In this document: one piece after another, positions 22,697 through 31,865 of the stretch | Position numbering within the stretch: the stretch's first letter is position 1 | How the letters are laid out: every line of letters starts with the position of its first letter | Virus record (IMG/VR): IMGVR_UViG_3300048839_001250 | Location: 1 to 45,611 of that record | Direction: 5' to 3' (one strand) | From: a virus | Length of the DNA stretch: 45,611 nucleotides | Program-made: the position numbers and the translations under genes | Notes under the pieces: model-generated | Database searches by the model: none | What the model saw: the letters and a program-made list of their open reading frames with translations, nothing else | What the model was told of the DNA's origin: nothing

Positions 22697-24303
22697 TGGC
22701 GGGGATCAAGATCGCCGACCTGTTCGCCCGGCTCGGCATCGAGGTCGACCAGCGCGAGCTCGCCGGCGCGCACCGCGCGGTCGGGCAGCTCCGCGACGAG
22801 ATGGGCCGGTTCCGCAAGGCCGACCCGAGCCCGTGGGTGGCGAAGTGGAACGAGGGGATGGCGAGCCTGCGGAAGTCGATCAAGGGCGTCGCGCTCGGCC
22901 TCGGCCTGGGCGTCGGCGCCGCGGTCGTCAAGGGCGTGATGCTCAACGCCACGGTCGAGGACACCAAGAACCAGATCGCGGGGATGCTCGCGCTCTCGAA
23001 GAAGACGGACCTCGCCGACCAGCTCGGCGTCGCCGACAAGCTGTACGCCAACCTGCAGCGCCGCGCGGCCTCGCTGCCCGGCACCACCGCCGAGTACACG
23101 CAGATGCTCGGCCAGATCACCCAGCCGGTGACGGCGGCTGGGCTCGGCCTGCAGGACCTCGAGGACCTCGCGGTCAACGCGACGGTCGCGGCCAAGGCGC
23201 TGAGCATCTCCTGGGACGTCGCCGCGCGCGACATCGGCCAGGCGCTGCGCGGGCAGTTCAACAGCGTCGACCAGCTCACCGGGACGCTGCTCGGCTCGAT
23301 GGGCTACGTCGGCGAGAAGGGCCGCAAGCGCTTCAACGAGATGTCCGCCGCGCAGCGCGGCGCCGTGCTCAAGGCCGCCCTGACGCAGAAGCAGATCACC
23401 CAGCTCGCCGAGCGCCAGGGCCAGTCGTTCAGCGGCCGGCTCAGCCAGCTCCAGGACGCTGCGGCGCAGTTCCTCGCGCGCATCGGCAAGGGGCTGTTCG
23501 ACGCGCTCGGCCCCGCGATCGACCGAATGTCGGCGTGGATGGAGTCGAACCAGGCGGCGATCCAGTCGTTCGCCTCCACGGTGGGCGCGGTCATCGCCGG
23601 CGCGTTCAGCGCGATCGGCGCGGTGATCGGCTGGCTGATCGACCACGGCGACGTCGCGCGCGCGCTGCTGCTCGGGCTTGCCGGGCTCGGCGCGACGATG
23701 GCGGCGTCCTGGGTCATCGCGGCCGCGCCGGTGATCGCCGTCGTCGCCGCGCTGACCGCCGTCGGCTACGCGGCGATCAAGCTCTACAAGAACTGGGGCC
23801 GCATCGCCGCGTTCCTCAAGACGTCGATCCGCGGCGTCGGCCAGGCGTTCGCCGCCGTCGGCCGCGGCCTGGCGGCGCCGTTCATCGCCGCGTGGGACTT
23901 CATCGTCGACGGCTACCTCGCGATGGTCGACGGCTTCAAGGCACTCGCCGCCTTCATCGCCGCGCCGTTCCTCTGGGCCGCCGACGGCATCAAGTCGATC
24001 ATCGCTGGCTTCGTCAACTTCTTCATCGACCGGGTCAACAACGTCATCTGGCTGGCGAACAAGACGATCGACGCGATGAACTACCTGCCCGGCGTGGACA
24101 TCGACAAGATCAAGACGCTGGACCACATCGGCTCGGAGCCGACGCGCATGCCGACGGCGTCGGCGGCGGGCGCCACGACGAACAACGTCAGCACGACCAT
24201 CAACGTCAACGGCGCGCGTGATCCCCGGGCGACCGGTGAAGAGGTGCGTCGGATCGTGCGCGAAGAACGCGAGCGCGAGTACCGCGCGTCGGAGGGCGGC
24301 TGA
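22696..24303 (+). CDS. Tail tape measure protein
   Basis: 535 residues; start overlaps the stop of the frameshifted chaperone. Helical N-terminal part (LGIEVDQRELAGAHRAVGQL), a central region with hydrophobic helices (residues about 290-370, including GVGAAVVKGVM earlier and ARALLLGLAGLGATMAASWV) and a C-terminal tail NNVSTTINVNG. Sets tail length and is ejected with DNA. A protein this short implies a short tail. Located directly after the chaperone as expected. Confidence 0.88.
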   Translation: MAGIKIADLFARLGIEVDQRELAGAHRAVGQLRDEMGRFRKADPSPWVAKWNEGMASLRKSIKGVALGLGLGVGAAVVKGVMLNATVEDTKNQIAGMLALSKKTDLADQLGVADKLYANLQRRAASLPGTTAEYTQMLGQITQPVTAAGLGLQDLEDLAVNATVAAKALSISWDVAARDIGQALRGQFNSVDQLTGTLLGSMGYVGEKGRKRFNEMSAAQRGAVLKAALTQKQITQLAERQGQSFSGRLSQLQDAAAQFLARIGKGLFDALGPAIDRMSAWMESNQAAIQSFASTVGAVIAGAFSAIGAVIGWLIDHGDVARALLLGLAGLGATMAASWVIAAAPVIAVVAALTAVGYAAIKLYKNWGRIAAFLKTSIRGVGQAFAAVGRGLAAPFIAAWDFIVDGYLAMVDGFKALAAFIAAPFLWAADGIKSIIAGFVNFFIDRVNNVIWLANKTIDAMNYLPGVDIDKIKTLDHIGSEPTRMPTASAAGATTNNVSTTINVNGARDPRATGEEVRRIVREEREREYRASEGG

Positions 24304-25157
24304 TGGCCGTGTACATCGACGGCTACCCGATGGACCTCGCGATCAGCGAGGCGCACGGGTTCGAGGCGTCGGTCACCGAGCACCCGGTGGAGCGTGGCGC
24401 CGACATGGTCGACCACGTGCGCGCGCGGCCGATCGAGATCGAGCTGGAGTGCGTCGTCAGCGACACGCCGATCGGCGCGATCGCGACCGACCCGACGCGC
24501 CAGGCCGAGGGCCAGGACGCGCCGCTGCCGTCCGAGGACGCCTACGCGCGGCTGCAGGCGATCCGCGACGCGCGCCAGCCCGTGACGATCGAGACGTCCC
24601 TCGGCACGTGGACCTCGATGGCGCTGGTGATGCTCAGCGTCCCGCGGTCGCGCGAGACGACCGGCGGCCTGTTCTTCACCGCGACGTTCCGACAGGTCCG
24701 CGTCGTCGAGACCCAGCGCGTCACCGTTCGCACGGCGCAGCCGAACGCCAAGCGCACCGGGCGGCATGGGCACCGCTCAGGGAAGAAGGTTGCGGGGAAG
24801 ATCTTCGAGTGGCGCCCACGATACCCGCCGGGCACTGGCTCGGATGTCGGCGTGCTGATCCTCGTGGAGAGCCGCGACGGCGGGCTCTACTACGGGGAGG
24901 ACGTTCCGCGCGGCACGCTGCCGAGCGCGACGCTGTCGGGCGCGCGGGAGCGGAAGCGCGGAGAGGCGCTCGACTCCACCGACCGCAAGTGGTTCGCCAC
25001 GGATCTCGCTGGCACCACCCGCGACCGGGCGTCCCGGGTCAACTCCGACGCCATCGTCGGCGCGATCTTCGACGAGGACACGCCGGTCGGCAACGTGGCG
25101 CCGCCGCCCGAGGTCTACGAAGCCGAGAAGTTCCGCTCTGGAATCCCGGTGTTCTGA
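24303..25157 (+). CDS. Dit-like distal tail / baseplate protein
   Basis: 284 residues. AVYIDGYPMDLAISEAHGFE, VERGADMVDHVRARPIEIEL, then ARLQAIRDARQPVTIETSLG. This matches the Dit-like N-terminal domain of baseplates in small contractile phages ('S..V.....E..V.EHPVE.G..I.DHV...P..I...G.VS'). It makes a ring at the tube end that joins sheath and hub. The C-terminal 120 residues are less conserved and contain many Arg/Lys. Confidence 0.75.
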   Translation: MAVYIDGYPMDLAISEAHGFEASVTEHPVERGADMVDHVRARPIEIELECVVSDTPIGAIATDPTRQAEGQDAPLPSEDAYARLQAIRDARQPVTIETSLGTWTSMALVMLSVPRSRETTGGLFFTATFRQVRVVETQRVTVRTAQPNAKRTGRHGHRSGKKVAGKIFEWRPRYPPGTGSDVGVLILVESRDGGLYYGEDVPRGTLPSATLSGARERKRGEALDSTDRKWFATDLAGTTRDRASRVNSDAIVGAIFDEDTPVGNVAPPPEVYEAEKFRSGIPVF

Positions 25158-25513
25158 TGCCGACCATCCTCCCGATCGTGCAGGGCGACGCGGATCAGGC
25201 GTGGACGACGGACCTCGCCGGCGGCATCTACCTGGTGCGCCTGCGGTGGAACGAGCGCGAGGCGGCGTGGTACCTGGACGTGCTCGAGCGCGACGAGCGG
25301 ACGCCGATCGTCCAGGGCGTGAAGGTCGTGCTGGGCGCGATGCTGGGCCGGCGCGCGCAGCACACGCTGTTCCGGGACGGGGCGCTGATCGCGCGGGACA
25401 CCTCGGGCGCCGGGCGCGAGGCGACGCTGGAGGACCTGGGCGCGCGCGTCGAGCTCTGGTACTTCACGCGCTACGAGCTCGTGGCGGAGGCGTTCGGGAG
25501 CGAGCGGCCGTGA
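25157..25513 (+). CDS. Baseplate plug protein
   Basis: 118 residues: PTILPIVQGDADQAWTTDLA, then VRLRWNEREAAWYLDVLERD and LVLGAML-like 'VKVVLGAMLGRR'. The 'L.L.WN.....W.LD..D..G..I..G..L..G..L' pattern fits the plug family that sits in the hub of Pam3-like baseplates. Starts inside an ATG overlap and ends in a GTGA overlap with the hub gene. Confidence 0.72.
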   Translation: MPTILPIVQGDADQAWTTDLAGGIYLVRLRWNEREAAWYLDVLERDERTPIVQGVKVVLGAMLGRRAQHTLFRDGALIARDTSGAGREATLEDLGARVELWYFTRYELVAEAFGSERP

Positions 25514-26436
25514 GGCTGTTCGACCGCGTCTGCCGGGTCGTCGCGTTCCACGGCGGCGGCGCGGACAACGGCCTGGTGATCGACGGGCTGCGCGTGCAGT
25601 TCGAGATCACCAAGACGATCTCGAAGGAACCGAACACCGGCACCGTCACGCTGACCAACTGCAACGCCGAGACGCGCGCGTGGCTGCAGCGCGACGGCAT
25701 GACGGCGTGGCTCGAGGCGGGCTACGACGGCACGTACCGGCGGATCCTGGCGGGCGCGGTGCGCTGGTGCGAGTCGCGCCACGACGGCACCGACTGGACG
25801 ACGCGGCTCGAGGTGGTCGACGGCGCCCGGGCCGACCGCGCGCGCGTCGGTCGCACCTACCGCACGGGCACGCCGGTCGCGACGATCCTGCGCGACGTCG
25901 CCCAGGCGATGGGCTACGCGCTGCCCGCGGGCGTCGCCGAGCTCGGCGGCGCGCTGCCGGCAGGTGTGACGGTGTCCGGGCTGGCGCGTGACGAGCTGAC
26001 GCGCCTGCTCGCGCAGCTCGGCTACTCGTGGTCGATCCAGGGTGAGCAGCTCCAGGTCCTGCGCGACGGCGCGGTCAACGCGGACGAGGCCTGGGTGATC
26101 AGCGAGGCGACCGGGCTGATCGGCGTGCCGGAGTACAGCGCGCCGACCAAGAGCAAGCAGCAGCGGACGCTGACGTTCAGCGCGCTGCTGTTTCCCGAGC
26201 TGACGCCGGGCGGCCGGGTGCAGCTCGAGGCGCGCGTCGTGCGCGGCCTGCACCGGATGCGCAGCGTCAAGCACGTGGGCGACACGCACGGCTCGGAGTG
26301 GACCAGCCAGGTCGAGGCGACCCCGCTTGGCGGCTCGGCGAGCGCCACCGCCGGCGCGGCCGCGCCGACCCCGGCCGCCACAGCCGCCGAGGAGGCCGCC
26401 CTCAAGCCCGGCGGCGGCGGCGCCCCGCTCGGCTGA
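25510..26436 (+). CDS. Baseplate hub protein (gp27/gpD-like)
   Basis: 308 residues from a GTG. GLRVQFEITKTISKEPNTGT, VTLTNCNAETRAWLQRDGMT, LEAGYDGTYRRILAGAVRWC, TRLEVVDGARA and LLAQLGYSWSIQGEQLQVLR. The 'F.I.K......N...I.I.NL...' opening and 'L..L...W.....L.I' end are typical of hub proteins. A Gly/Ala/Pro tail (about 280-308) leads to the spike gene. Confidence 0.8.
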   Translation: MRLFDRVCRVVAFHGGGADNGLVIDGLRVQFEITKTISKEPNTGTVTLTNCNAETRAWLQRDGMTAWLEAGYDGTYRRILAGAVRWCESRHDGTDWTTRLEVVDGARADRARVGRTYRTGTPVATILRDVAQAMGYALPAGVAELGGALPAGVTVSGLARDELTRLLAQLGYSWSIQGEQLQVLRDGAVNADEAWVISEATGLIGVPEYSAPTKSKQQRTLTFSALLFPELTPGGRVQLEARVVRGLHRMRSVKHVGDTHGSEWTSQVEATPLGGSASATAGAAAPTPAATAAEEAALKPGGGGAPLG

Positions 26437-26443
26437 GGCCATC

Positions 26444-26472
26444 TCGACCGACGACGGCCCCGGCGGCACCGT
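26444..26472 (+). promoter_or_regulatory. TCGACC-class promoter before the spike gene
   Basis: TCGACC (26444-26449), 17 nt, CACCGT (26467-26472), 7 nt, GTG at 26480. Lies in the 43-bp gap between hub and spike genes. Confidence 0.7.
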
Positions 26473-26479
26473 CGAGGAC

Positions 26480-27133
26480 GTGGAACGCACCGCCACGCCG
26501 TCGCTGCGGACGCTGATCGCCGGCGCGCTCGAGCAGCGCCTCGCGGGCGTGAGGGTGGCACTGCCGGGCCAGGTCGTGGCCTACGACGCCGACCGCCAGG
26601 CCGTCGACGTCCAGCCGCTGGTGGCCGACGGCCTGGTCGACGAGGACGGCGCGCGCATGGCCGAGCCGCTCCCCGTCCTGGTCGACGTGCCGCTGGTTTT
26701 CCCTGGCGCCGGCGCCTACCGGATCACCTGGCCGGTCGAGGTCGGGGCGGTCGTCCTGCTCGTGATCGCCTCGAGCTCGATCGCGCGGTGGAAGGTCGGA
26801 GCGGGCGGTGAGGTGTCCGATCCGGGCAGCGATCACCGGCACCACCTGGAGGACGCGATCGCGATCCCCGGGCTGCACGCGTTCGGCGCGCCGCCGACCG
26901 AGGCGCCGACGGATGCGCTCGTCGTGCACGGCGCGGCGATCCGGCTCGGCTCGCCCGAGGCGGACGACCCGGTCGTGCGGCGGAGCGACCTCGCGGCCGT
27001 GGTCGGGGACGTCAACAACAGGCTGACGAACCACACGCACACCGGCGTGACGACCGGGTCCGGCGTCTCCGGCAACGGGACGGCCGTCACGATCACGACG
27101 CCGGCGTGCTCGCCGGTGGTGAGCGCGGACTGA
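26480..27133 (+). CDS. Membrane-puncturing spike, Gp138-like
   Basis: 217 residues from a GTG. An OB-like N-terminal domain, RVALPGQVVAYDADRQAVDV, PLPVLVDVPLVFPGAGAYRI and TWPVEVGAVVLLVIASSSIA, matches the Gp138 N-terminal fold ('G.V..YD....V.V.P.......P.L..VPV..P......PL..GD..LL'). The C-terminus HTHTGVTTGSGVSGNGTAVT holds the metal-binding His motif region of spikes. The trimeric spike pierces the outer membrane. Confidence 0.8.
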   Translation: MERTATPSLRTLIAGALEQRLAGVRVALPGQVVAYDADRQAVDVQPLVADGLVDEDGARMAEPLPVLVDVPLVFPGAGAYRITWPVEVGAVVLLVIASSSIARWKVGAGGEVSDPGSDHRHHLEDAIAIPGLHAFGAPPTEAPTDALVVHGAAIRLGSPEADDPVVRRSDLAAVVGDVNNRLTNHTHTGVTTGSGVSGNGTAVTITTPACSPVVSAD

Positions 27134-27135
27134 CC

Positions 27136-27531
27136 ATGGCGCTGCTCGTCACCGACCCGGTCTGCTTCGCGCGCGACGCCGATGGCGATCTCGAGATCCC
27201 GCTGCGCCTGGCCGCGGGCCTCGAGGCCGTGGCGATCGGTGTGCGGTCGCGGCTGCTGCTGTTCGCCGGCGAGTGGTTCCTCGACCTCGACGCGGGCGTG
27301 CCGTACCTGCCGGGGCTCGGCGTGGACGAGCGCGCGGCGCTGCTCGGGCAGCGCTACGACGCGACGCGCACGCGCGCGGCGTTCCGGCGTGAGATCCTCG
27401 CGACGCCCGGGGTCGTCGCGCTCACGGCGCTGCAGACGTCGTTCGACGGACCGTCGCGGCGGCTGTCGGTGTCGTGGCGCGCGCGCTGCGCGTTCGGCGA
27501 GCTCGTCGACCAGCTCGAGGTGGCAGCATGA
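27136..27531 (+). CDS. Baseplate wedge / sheath initiator (gp25-W-like)
   Basis: 131 residues. DGDLEIPLRLAAGLEAVAIG, LLLFAGEWFLDLDAGVPYLP, then ILATPGVVALTALQTSFDGP. This is the DUF2634/gp25-like pattern ('..R..L..GEW..D...G.P...', 'I....GV......'). It nucleates sheath assembly on the baseplate. Ends in an ATGA overlap with the J-like gene. Confidence 0.75.
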   Translation: MALLVTDPVCFARDADGDLEIPLRLAAGLEAVAIGVRSRLLLFAGEWFLDLDAGVPYLPGLGVDERAALLGQRYDATRTRAAFRREILATPGVVALTALQTSFDGPSRRLSVSWRARCAFGELVDQLEVAA

Positions 27532-28868
27532 CGTTCGGTCTCACGTCGGCCGGGTTCGCCGCGATGACGCTCGCGGACATCCGCGCGGACCTCAACGCGC
27601 GGGTGTGGGCCGCGTTCGGCGCCACGCTGGACCTGTCGGACCGCTCGCTCGAGGGCCAGCTCGTCGGCATCGTGGCCGAGCGCCTGGCCGCGCTGTGGGA
27701 GCTCGCCGAGGCCGTCAACTCGGCGATGGACATCGACGCGGCCAGTGGCGCGGCGCTCGACGCCCTCGCGATGCTCACGGGGACGCTGCGCCGCGGCGCC
27801 GCCCCGTCGCGCGTCACGCTGACCCTGACCGGGACGCCGGCGACGACGGTGCCCGCCGGATCGATCGCGCGCGTGCCCGACGGGGTGCAGTTCGCGACCG
27901 ACGAGGCCGCGACGCTCGAGGTCGTCTCGGCGTGGGCTGCGACCACCCCGTACGTCGTGGGCGACGTCGTCGAGAACGGCGGGCGCGTCTACGTGTGCGT
28001 GAACGCCGGCACGTCGGCGGGCAGCGGCGGCCCGGTCGAGACCGAGTACCTCGTCGAGGACGACGATGGGACGGTCGAGTGGCTGTACATGGGCGCCGGC
28101 ACGGCGATCGCCAACGTCCCGGCCGCGGCGACGCTGACCGGCGCGCTCGTGGCCAACGCCGGCACGGTGACCGAGATCGTGACGCCGGCCGGCGGCTGGT
28201 CGGGCGCCTACAACCAGGCCGACGCCAGCGTGGGCTCCGCGCAGGAGACCGACCAGGACCTGCGCATCCGGCGCGCGCTCGAGCTGGCGCAGCCCGGCAC
28301 CGGCACCGCCGACGCCATCCGCGCCGCGCTGCTCGCGGTCGCCGACGTCAGGGCGGTCCGCGTGTTCGTCAACAACACCGACGCGGTCGTCGACGGGATG
28401 CCGCCGCACTCGGTCGAGGCGCTCGTCCAGGGCGGCGACGACCAGGACCTCTGGGACACGCTGCTCGCGAACGTCGCGGCCGGCATCCAGACGCACGGCA
28501 CCGAGGGCGGCACGGCTACCGACTCGGCCGGCGTCGCGCACGCCGTCGCGTTCTCGCGGCCGGTGGAGATCGACGTGTACGTCGAGATCAGCGTCCTGGT
28601 CGACGCGTCGCTGTACCCCGCCGACGGCGACGACCAGATCGCGACGGCGATCGCGACGTGGGGCAACGCGCGCCCGACGGGCTGGGACCCCTACGCCTCG
28701 GCCGTGAGCGCGCAGGCGTTCACCGTCCCCGGCGTGATCGCCGTGACCGCCTGCACCGTCGACGACGTCGACCCGCCCGTCACCACGACGGTCGCGGTCG
28801 GCCCGCGCGAGCTCGCCGTCTACGACACGGCTCGCATCGAGGCCACCTCGACCGGAGGCACGCCGTGA
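27528..28868 (+). CDS. Baseplate J-like wedge protein
   Basis: 446 residues. LTSAGFAAMTLADIRADLNA, then DLSDRSLEGQLVGIVAERLA, MDIDAASGAALDALAMLTGT, VPAGSIARVPDGVQFATDEA, and ETDQDLRIRRALELAQPGTG. These are the classic baseplate J blocks. Together with gp25-like and I-like proteins it builds the wedges that transmit contraction. Length normal. Confidence 0.9.
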   Translation: MTFGLTSAGFAAMTLADIRADLNARVWAAFGATLDLSDRSLEGQLVGIVAERLAALWELAEAVNSAMDIDAASGAALDALAMLTGTLRRGAAPSRVTLTLTGTPATTVPAGSIARVPDGVQFATDEAATLEVVSAWAATTPYVVGDVVENGGRVYVCVNAGTSAGSGGPVETEYLVEDDDGTVEWLYMGAGTAIANVPAAATLTGALVANAGTVTEIVTPAGGWSGAYNQADASVGSAQETDQDLRIRRALELAQPGTGTADAIRAALLAVADVRAVRVFVNNTDAVVDGMPPHSVEALVQGGDDQDLWDTLLANVAAGIQTHGTEGGTATDSAGVAHAVAFSRPVEIDVYVEISVLVDASLYPADGDDQIATAIATWGNARPTGWDPYASAVSAQAFTVPGVIAVTACTVDDVDPPVTTTVAVGPRELAVYDTARIEATSTGGTP

Positions 28869-29170
28869 GCATGATGGTCGACATCGCCAGCTTCATCCCG
28901 CCCGCGATCGCGCGCGACCTCCGACGGATGGTGGAAGACCTGCGCAGCCGCGGCGCCCAGAACATCCTGATCCAGATCCCGAACGAGGACTACGCGACGA
29001 CGTTGCTCGCGGTCAGCCAGCACCTGTTCGTCCCGTTCACGCCCGTGTTCCACGGGTGCGCCGTCGCGGGCTGGGACGGCGACCACGTCGGCGTGATGGC
29101 GCAGGCGGCGCCGACCGAGAAGCACCCCACGATCTTCACCGCGGACGGGCGCGAGCACCCGGTCGCCTGA
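28865..29170 (+). CDS. Hypothetical baseplate-region protein (101 aa)
   Basis: GTG start in a 4-bp overlap (ATG at 28871 possible). DIASFIPPAIARDLRRMVED, LRSRGAQNILIQIPNEDYAT, then PFTPVFHGCAVAGWDGDHVG. No family recognised. Its place in the overlap chain supports it as real. Confidence 0.6.
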   Translation: MSMMVDIASFIPPAIARDLRRMVEDLRSRGAQNILIQIPNEDYATTLLAVSQHLFVPFTPVFHGCAVAGWDGDHVGVMAQAAPTEKHPTIFTADGREHPVA

Positions 29171-29182
29171 CAGGAGCACGAC

Positions 29183-29533
29183 ATGGCCACCTTCCAGCAC
29201 GCCGGCATCACCACCACCGCCACGACGGCGGACCAGGTGATCAGCAGCTTCACCCCGGCGAACACCGTCTCGTGGAAGTGCACTGCGCTGACCGCCTACC
29301 TCACCACGTACAGCGGCACCGAGTCGAACATGGGCGTGGCGAAGCTGCAGTCCGGCGGCGCGGACATCTTCGAGACGCGCATCATGAACACCGACCTGGA
29401 CACGCGCCCCGGCGTCGTCATCCTCCCGTGGGGCAACGGGCTGACGTTCGACGGCAGCACGGTCGTGCGGTGGATCTGCACGCCGGCCGCGGCGACCTCG
29501 ATGAAGTGGAACGGCAGCTTCTTCGGCCAGTGA
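29183..29533 (+). CDS. Beta-sandwich structural protein 1 (tandem family)
   Basis: 116 residues with AGGAGCACG upstream. VSWKCTALTAYLTTYSGTES, then VILPWGNGLTFDGSTVVRWI. Shares the 'W-K-C...L.Y', 'xPWGxGLxF' and 'W' pattern with the next two genes, suggesting tandem duplication of a small virion domain. Probably attached to the baseplate or fibre. No known family. Confidence 0.6.
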   Translation: MATFQHAGITTTATTADQVISSFTPANTVSWKCTALTAYLTTYSGTESNMGVAKLQSGGADIFETRIMNTDLDTRPGVVILPWGNGLTFDGSTVVRWICTPAAATSMKWNGSFFGQ

Positions 29534-29536
29534 GCC

Positions 29537-29926
29537 ATGCCCGGCCGCGCCGCCATCCTGCACTCCCACCTGCTCACGACGGCGTCGTCCGACGACACCT
29601 CGATGGGGCAGCACACGCCCTCGGCCGACGTGCTGTGGAAGTGCGCGACGATCTCGCTCTACGCCTCGACGTTCCAGGCTGAGACCACCCAGGCCAACCC
29701 CGACGGCGGGGTCGTGCAGGTGCGGGTGAACGCCTCCGCGATCTTCGCGGCGTGGCTCAGCGGCCAGGTGGCCCAGTCGCGGCACGCGTTCTCGCTGGTC
29801 GTGCCGTGGGGTGACGGGCTGCGGTTCACCGCCGGCGAGGCGATCGACTGGTACCTCGCCACGCCGTGGGGGCTCAGCGGCTTCGTCAACGCCGGGTTCC
29901 TCGGCACCTTCGAGCCGGAGGCCTGA
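29537..29926 (+). CDS. Beta-sandwich structural protein 2 (tandem family)
   Basis: 129 residues. DVLWKCATISLYASTFQAET, then LVVPWGDGLRFTAGEAIDWY. Clearly related to the gene before it by the 'W-K-C', 'PWGDGLRFTAGE' and trailing aromatic residues. Three bases separate the genes. Function unknown. Confidence 0.6.
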   Translation: MPGRAAILHSHLLTTASSDDTSMGQHTPSADVLWKCATISLYASTFQAETTQANPDGGVVQVRVNASAIFAAWLSGQVAQSRHAFSLVVPWGDGLRFTAGEAIDWYLATPWGLSGFVNAGFLGTFEPEA

Positions 29927-29928
29927 CC

Positions 29929-31287
29929 GTGCCGCTCCTGGGCGACGCGCCGTACACGCACACGGATCTGGGGCAGCAGCGCGCGTGCGACCCGGTCGGG
30001 TTCTCGTCGTCGACCACCCCGCCGTCGCAGCTCCACCATGTCGCGTACGACGACCTCGCCGCGGTGTGGAGCTACACGGTCCCGGCGGACGTGAAGACCA
30101 CGGTGGCGGCGATCAACGTCGGGGCCTACCTGGGAACCATCGCCACCAACACCAACTTCCAACACGTGCGCGATGGTCGCGTCGAACGCGGCGCGATCGT
30201 GACCCTGTCCGTGGACGGGAACGCGGTGCTGGAGATGGAAGCCCGCATGGTCGGTATGATCGAGGAGGGCCCGATCGCCACGACGGCGAAGCAGTACGCC
30301 CCGGCGCGAGACGATGGCGCGTGCCCCCTGAAGTTCGACTTCGGCGACGGGCTCCAGCTCACCGCTGGCCAGGACCTCGCCGCGGCGGCGGCCGTGGTGA
30401 ACCCGTCCGGCACGCTCCCCGGCATCTTCCCGCAAGTGCACCACCTCCGGCTGTGGGGCAAGCGCACGGACACTGGCGCACCGCTCCACTACGACGCCGT
30501 GTGCCGGCCCTCCGCCGACGGGATCGTGGCGTTCACCTGGAGCGGGCAGGCCCAGCAGGAGGTCGGCGCCGGCGGATTCACCGTCCTCGGCGCCTCGCTG
30601 CGGTCCGAGTGCGTCGACAACGTCGTGAGCTGGTACAACGTGCTGATGCTCAACGAGCAGCCGCTGGCGTTCGTGGGGCACTTCACCAGCTCGGGCGGCT
30701 CCAACATCGAGCCCCAGCACATCCCTCTGTGGGGGCTCGAGCTGTACCCCGGCGATCGCCTGGAGCTCCGCGCCATGCTCGGGCCCGACATCGGGCAGGT
30801 GATCAACGTCGCGATGGCGGCGGTCGAGGAGTCCATGGCCGGCGGCGCGGCTCCGACGATCGCACTCGTCTCGCCCGCCGAGGGCGCGATCGCCGCGGAC
30901 GACGCGCTGGTGATCGACGTGACGGCAGACGACACGCTCGCGCTCGTGACGCTCCACGTCGCGCTGGGCGACTCGCCCGTGGCGGTCCCGGTCTACCTGT
31001 CCGGCGCCTGGCAGGCCGGGTTCACCGCGAGCTCGGCCGCGGCGATCACGGGCGGGCTGCGCTTCACGATCCGACGCTCCGGCGGCTGGCCGGCGGGCGC
31101 CGTGCAGACGTCTGCACACGCGGTGGCCGGGGGCGAGCTGGCCTCCGATGCGTGGGCCTGGGCGGTCGCCGGCGAGGCAGAGCTGCCCGCGCTGCCGCTG
31201 CCCGTCGTGCACGACGAGCTCGCCGAGGTCGACCACACCGCCGCGGCGCTGGCCCGGCTGCCCCAGCAGTACCGAGGTGACCTGTGA
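29929..31287 (+). CDS. Large virion protein with the same beta domain (452 aa)
   Basis: GTG start 2 bases after the previous stop. Residues 40-190 carry AAVWSYTVPADVKTTVAAIN and LKFDFGDGLQLTAGQDLAAA, a version of the 'GDGLxxTAG' domain; a second such domain follows around IPLWGLELYPGDRLELRAML. A domain with TIALVSPAEGAIAADDALVI resembles Ig-like repeats. Ends LARLPQQYRG, a motif often found in wedge proteins that contact the I-like gene product next in order. Contains palindrome copy 4 (31102-31117). Likely fibre or baseplate collar protein. Confidence 0.6.
   Translation: MPLLGDAPYTHTDLGQQRACDPVGFSSSTTPPSQLHHVAYDDLAAVWSYTVPADVKTTVAAINVGAYLGTIATNTNFQHVRDGRVERGAIVTLSVDGNAVLEMEARMVGMIEEGPIATTAKQYAPARDDGACPLKFDFGDGLQLTAGQDLAAAAAVVNPSGTLPGIFPQVHHLRLWGKRTDTGAPLHYDAVCRPSADGIVAFTWSGQAQQEVGAGGFTVLGASLRSECVDNVVSWYNVLMLNEQPLAFVGHFTSSGGSNIEPQHIPLWGLELYPGDRLELRAMLGPDIGQVINVAMAAVEESMAGGAAPTIALVSPAEGAIAADDALVIDVTADDTLALVTLHVALGDSPVAVPVYLSGAWQAGFTASSAAAITGGLRFTIRRSGGWPAGAVQTSAHAVAGGELASDAWAWAVAGEAELPALPLPVVHDELAEVDHTAAALARLPQQYRGDL
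31102..31117. promoter_or_regulatory. 16-bp palindrome copy 4
   Basis: Perfect GTGCAGACGTCTGCAC inside the 452-aa gene (coding VQTSA), about 180 bp before the next gene. No promoter-like site next to it. Confidence 0.7.
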
Positions 31288-31826
31288 CCAACGCGCAGCT
31301 CCTCGTCTCGGCGCTGGTCGGCGCGTGCCAGCCGCTCGAGGCCGCGCTGATGCAGCTCCTGCTGCTGCGCCGCGTGGACACCGCGGAGGGCGCGCAGCTC
31401 GACGTGATCGGGGCGATCGTCGGCCGGGCGCGCGACGGCGCGGACGACGACGCGTACCGGCGGCGGATCCGCGCGCAGATCGCGACGAACGCCAGCGACG
31501 GCCGCACCGAGGACCTGATCGCCATCACCGACCTGGTCGTGTACGACGACGAGGCGCTGGCGCGGATCGAGACGACCGGCGTCGCCGCGGTCGTCGTGCA
31601 CGTGGAAGGAGTCGCCGTCGCCATGTCGATCGCGTGGTTGCTGATCGAGTTCCTGCGCCGCGCGGTCGCCGCTGGCGTGCGCGTCGTGCTCGACACGCTG
31701 TCCGAGGCGCCGGACGACTCGTTCACGTTCGAGGCGAGCGTGCTCGGCTTCCCGGGCGGCCCTGGCCTGGGGTTCGCGGAGTACGACGGCAGCGGCGGCG
31801 GCGCTCTGGGCAGCTCGGTGGCGTGA
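31284..31826 (+). CDS. Baseplate I-like / DUF2612 protein
   Basis: 180 residues from a GTG in a 4-bp overlap. EGAQLDVIGAIVGRARDGAD, DDAYRRRIRAQIATNASDGR, TEDLIAITDLV. The 'G..LD.IG..VG..R.G..D..YR..I...I..N.S.GT...I' pattern is DUF2612, which ties baseplate wedges to tail fibres. It follows the J-like module as in other myoviruses. Confidence 0.8.
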   Translation: MTNAQLLVSALVGACQPLEAALMQLLLLRRVDTAEGAQLDVIGAIVGRARDGADDDAYRRRIRAQIATNASDGRTEDLIAITDLVVYDDEALARIETTGVAAVVVHVEGVAVAMSIAWLLIEFLRRAVAAGVRVVLDTLSEAPDDSFTFEASVLGFPGGPGLGFAEYDGSGGGALGSSVA

Positions 31827-31828
31827 TC

Positions 31829-31857
31829 TCGCCCGACGGCCGCGCCGGCGCGACGCT
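31829..31857 (+). promoter_or_regulatory. TCGACC-class promoter before the fibre gene
   Basis: TCGCCC (31829-31834; one base off), 17 nt, GACGCT (31852-31857), 8 nt, ATG at 31866. Confidence 0.6.
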
Positions 31858-31865
31858 GAGCGTCG

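Noticed and set aside
27528-27530. TCGACC promoter before the J-like gene (GGTGGCAGCATG resembles the end of the class)
   Set aside because: No TCGACC box or -10 at the correct distances; only the bases before the ATG agree.
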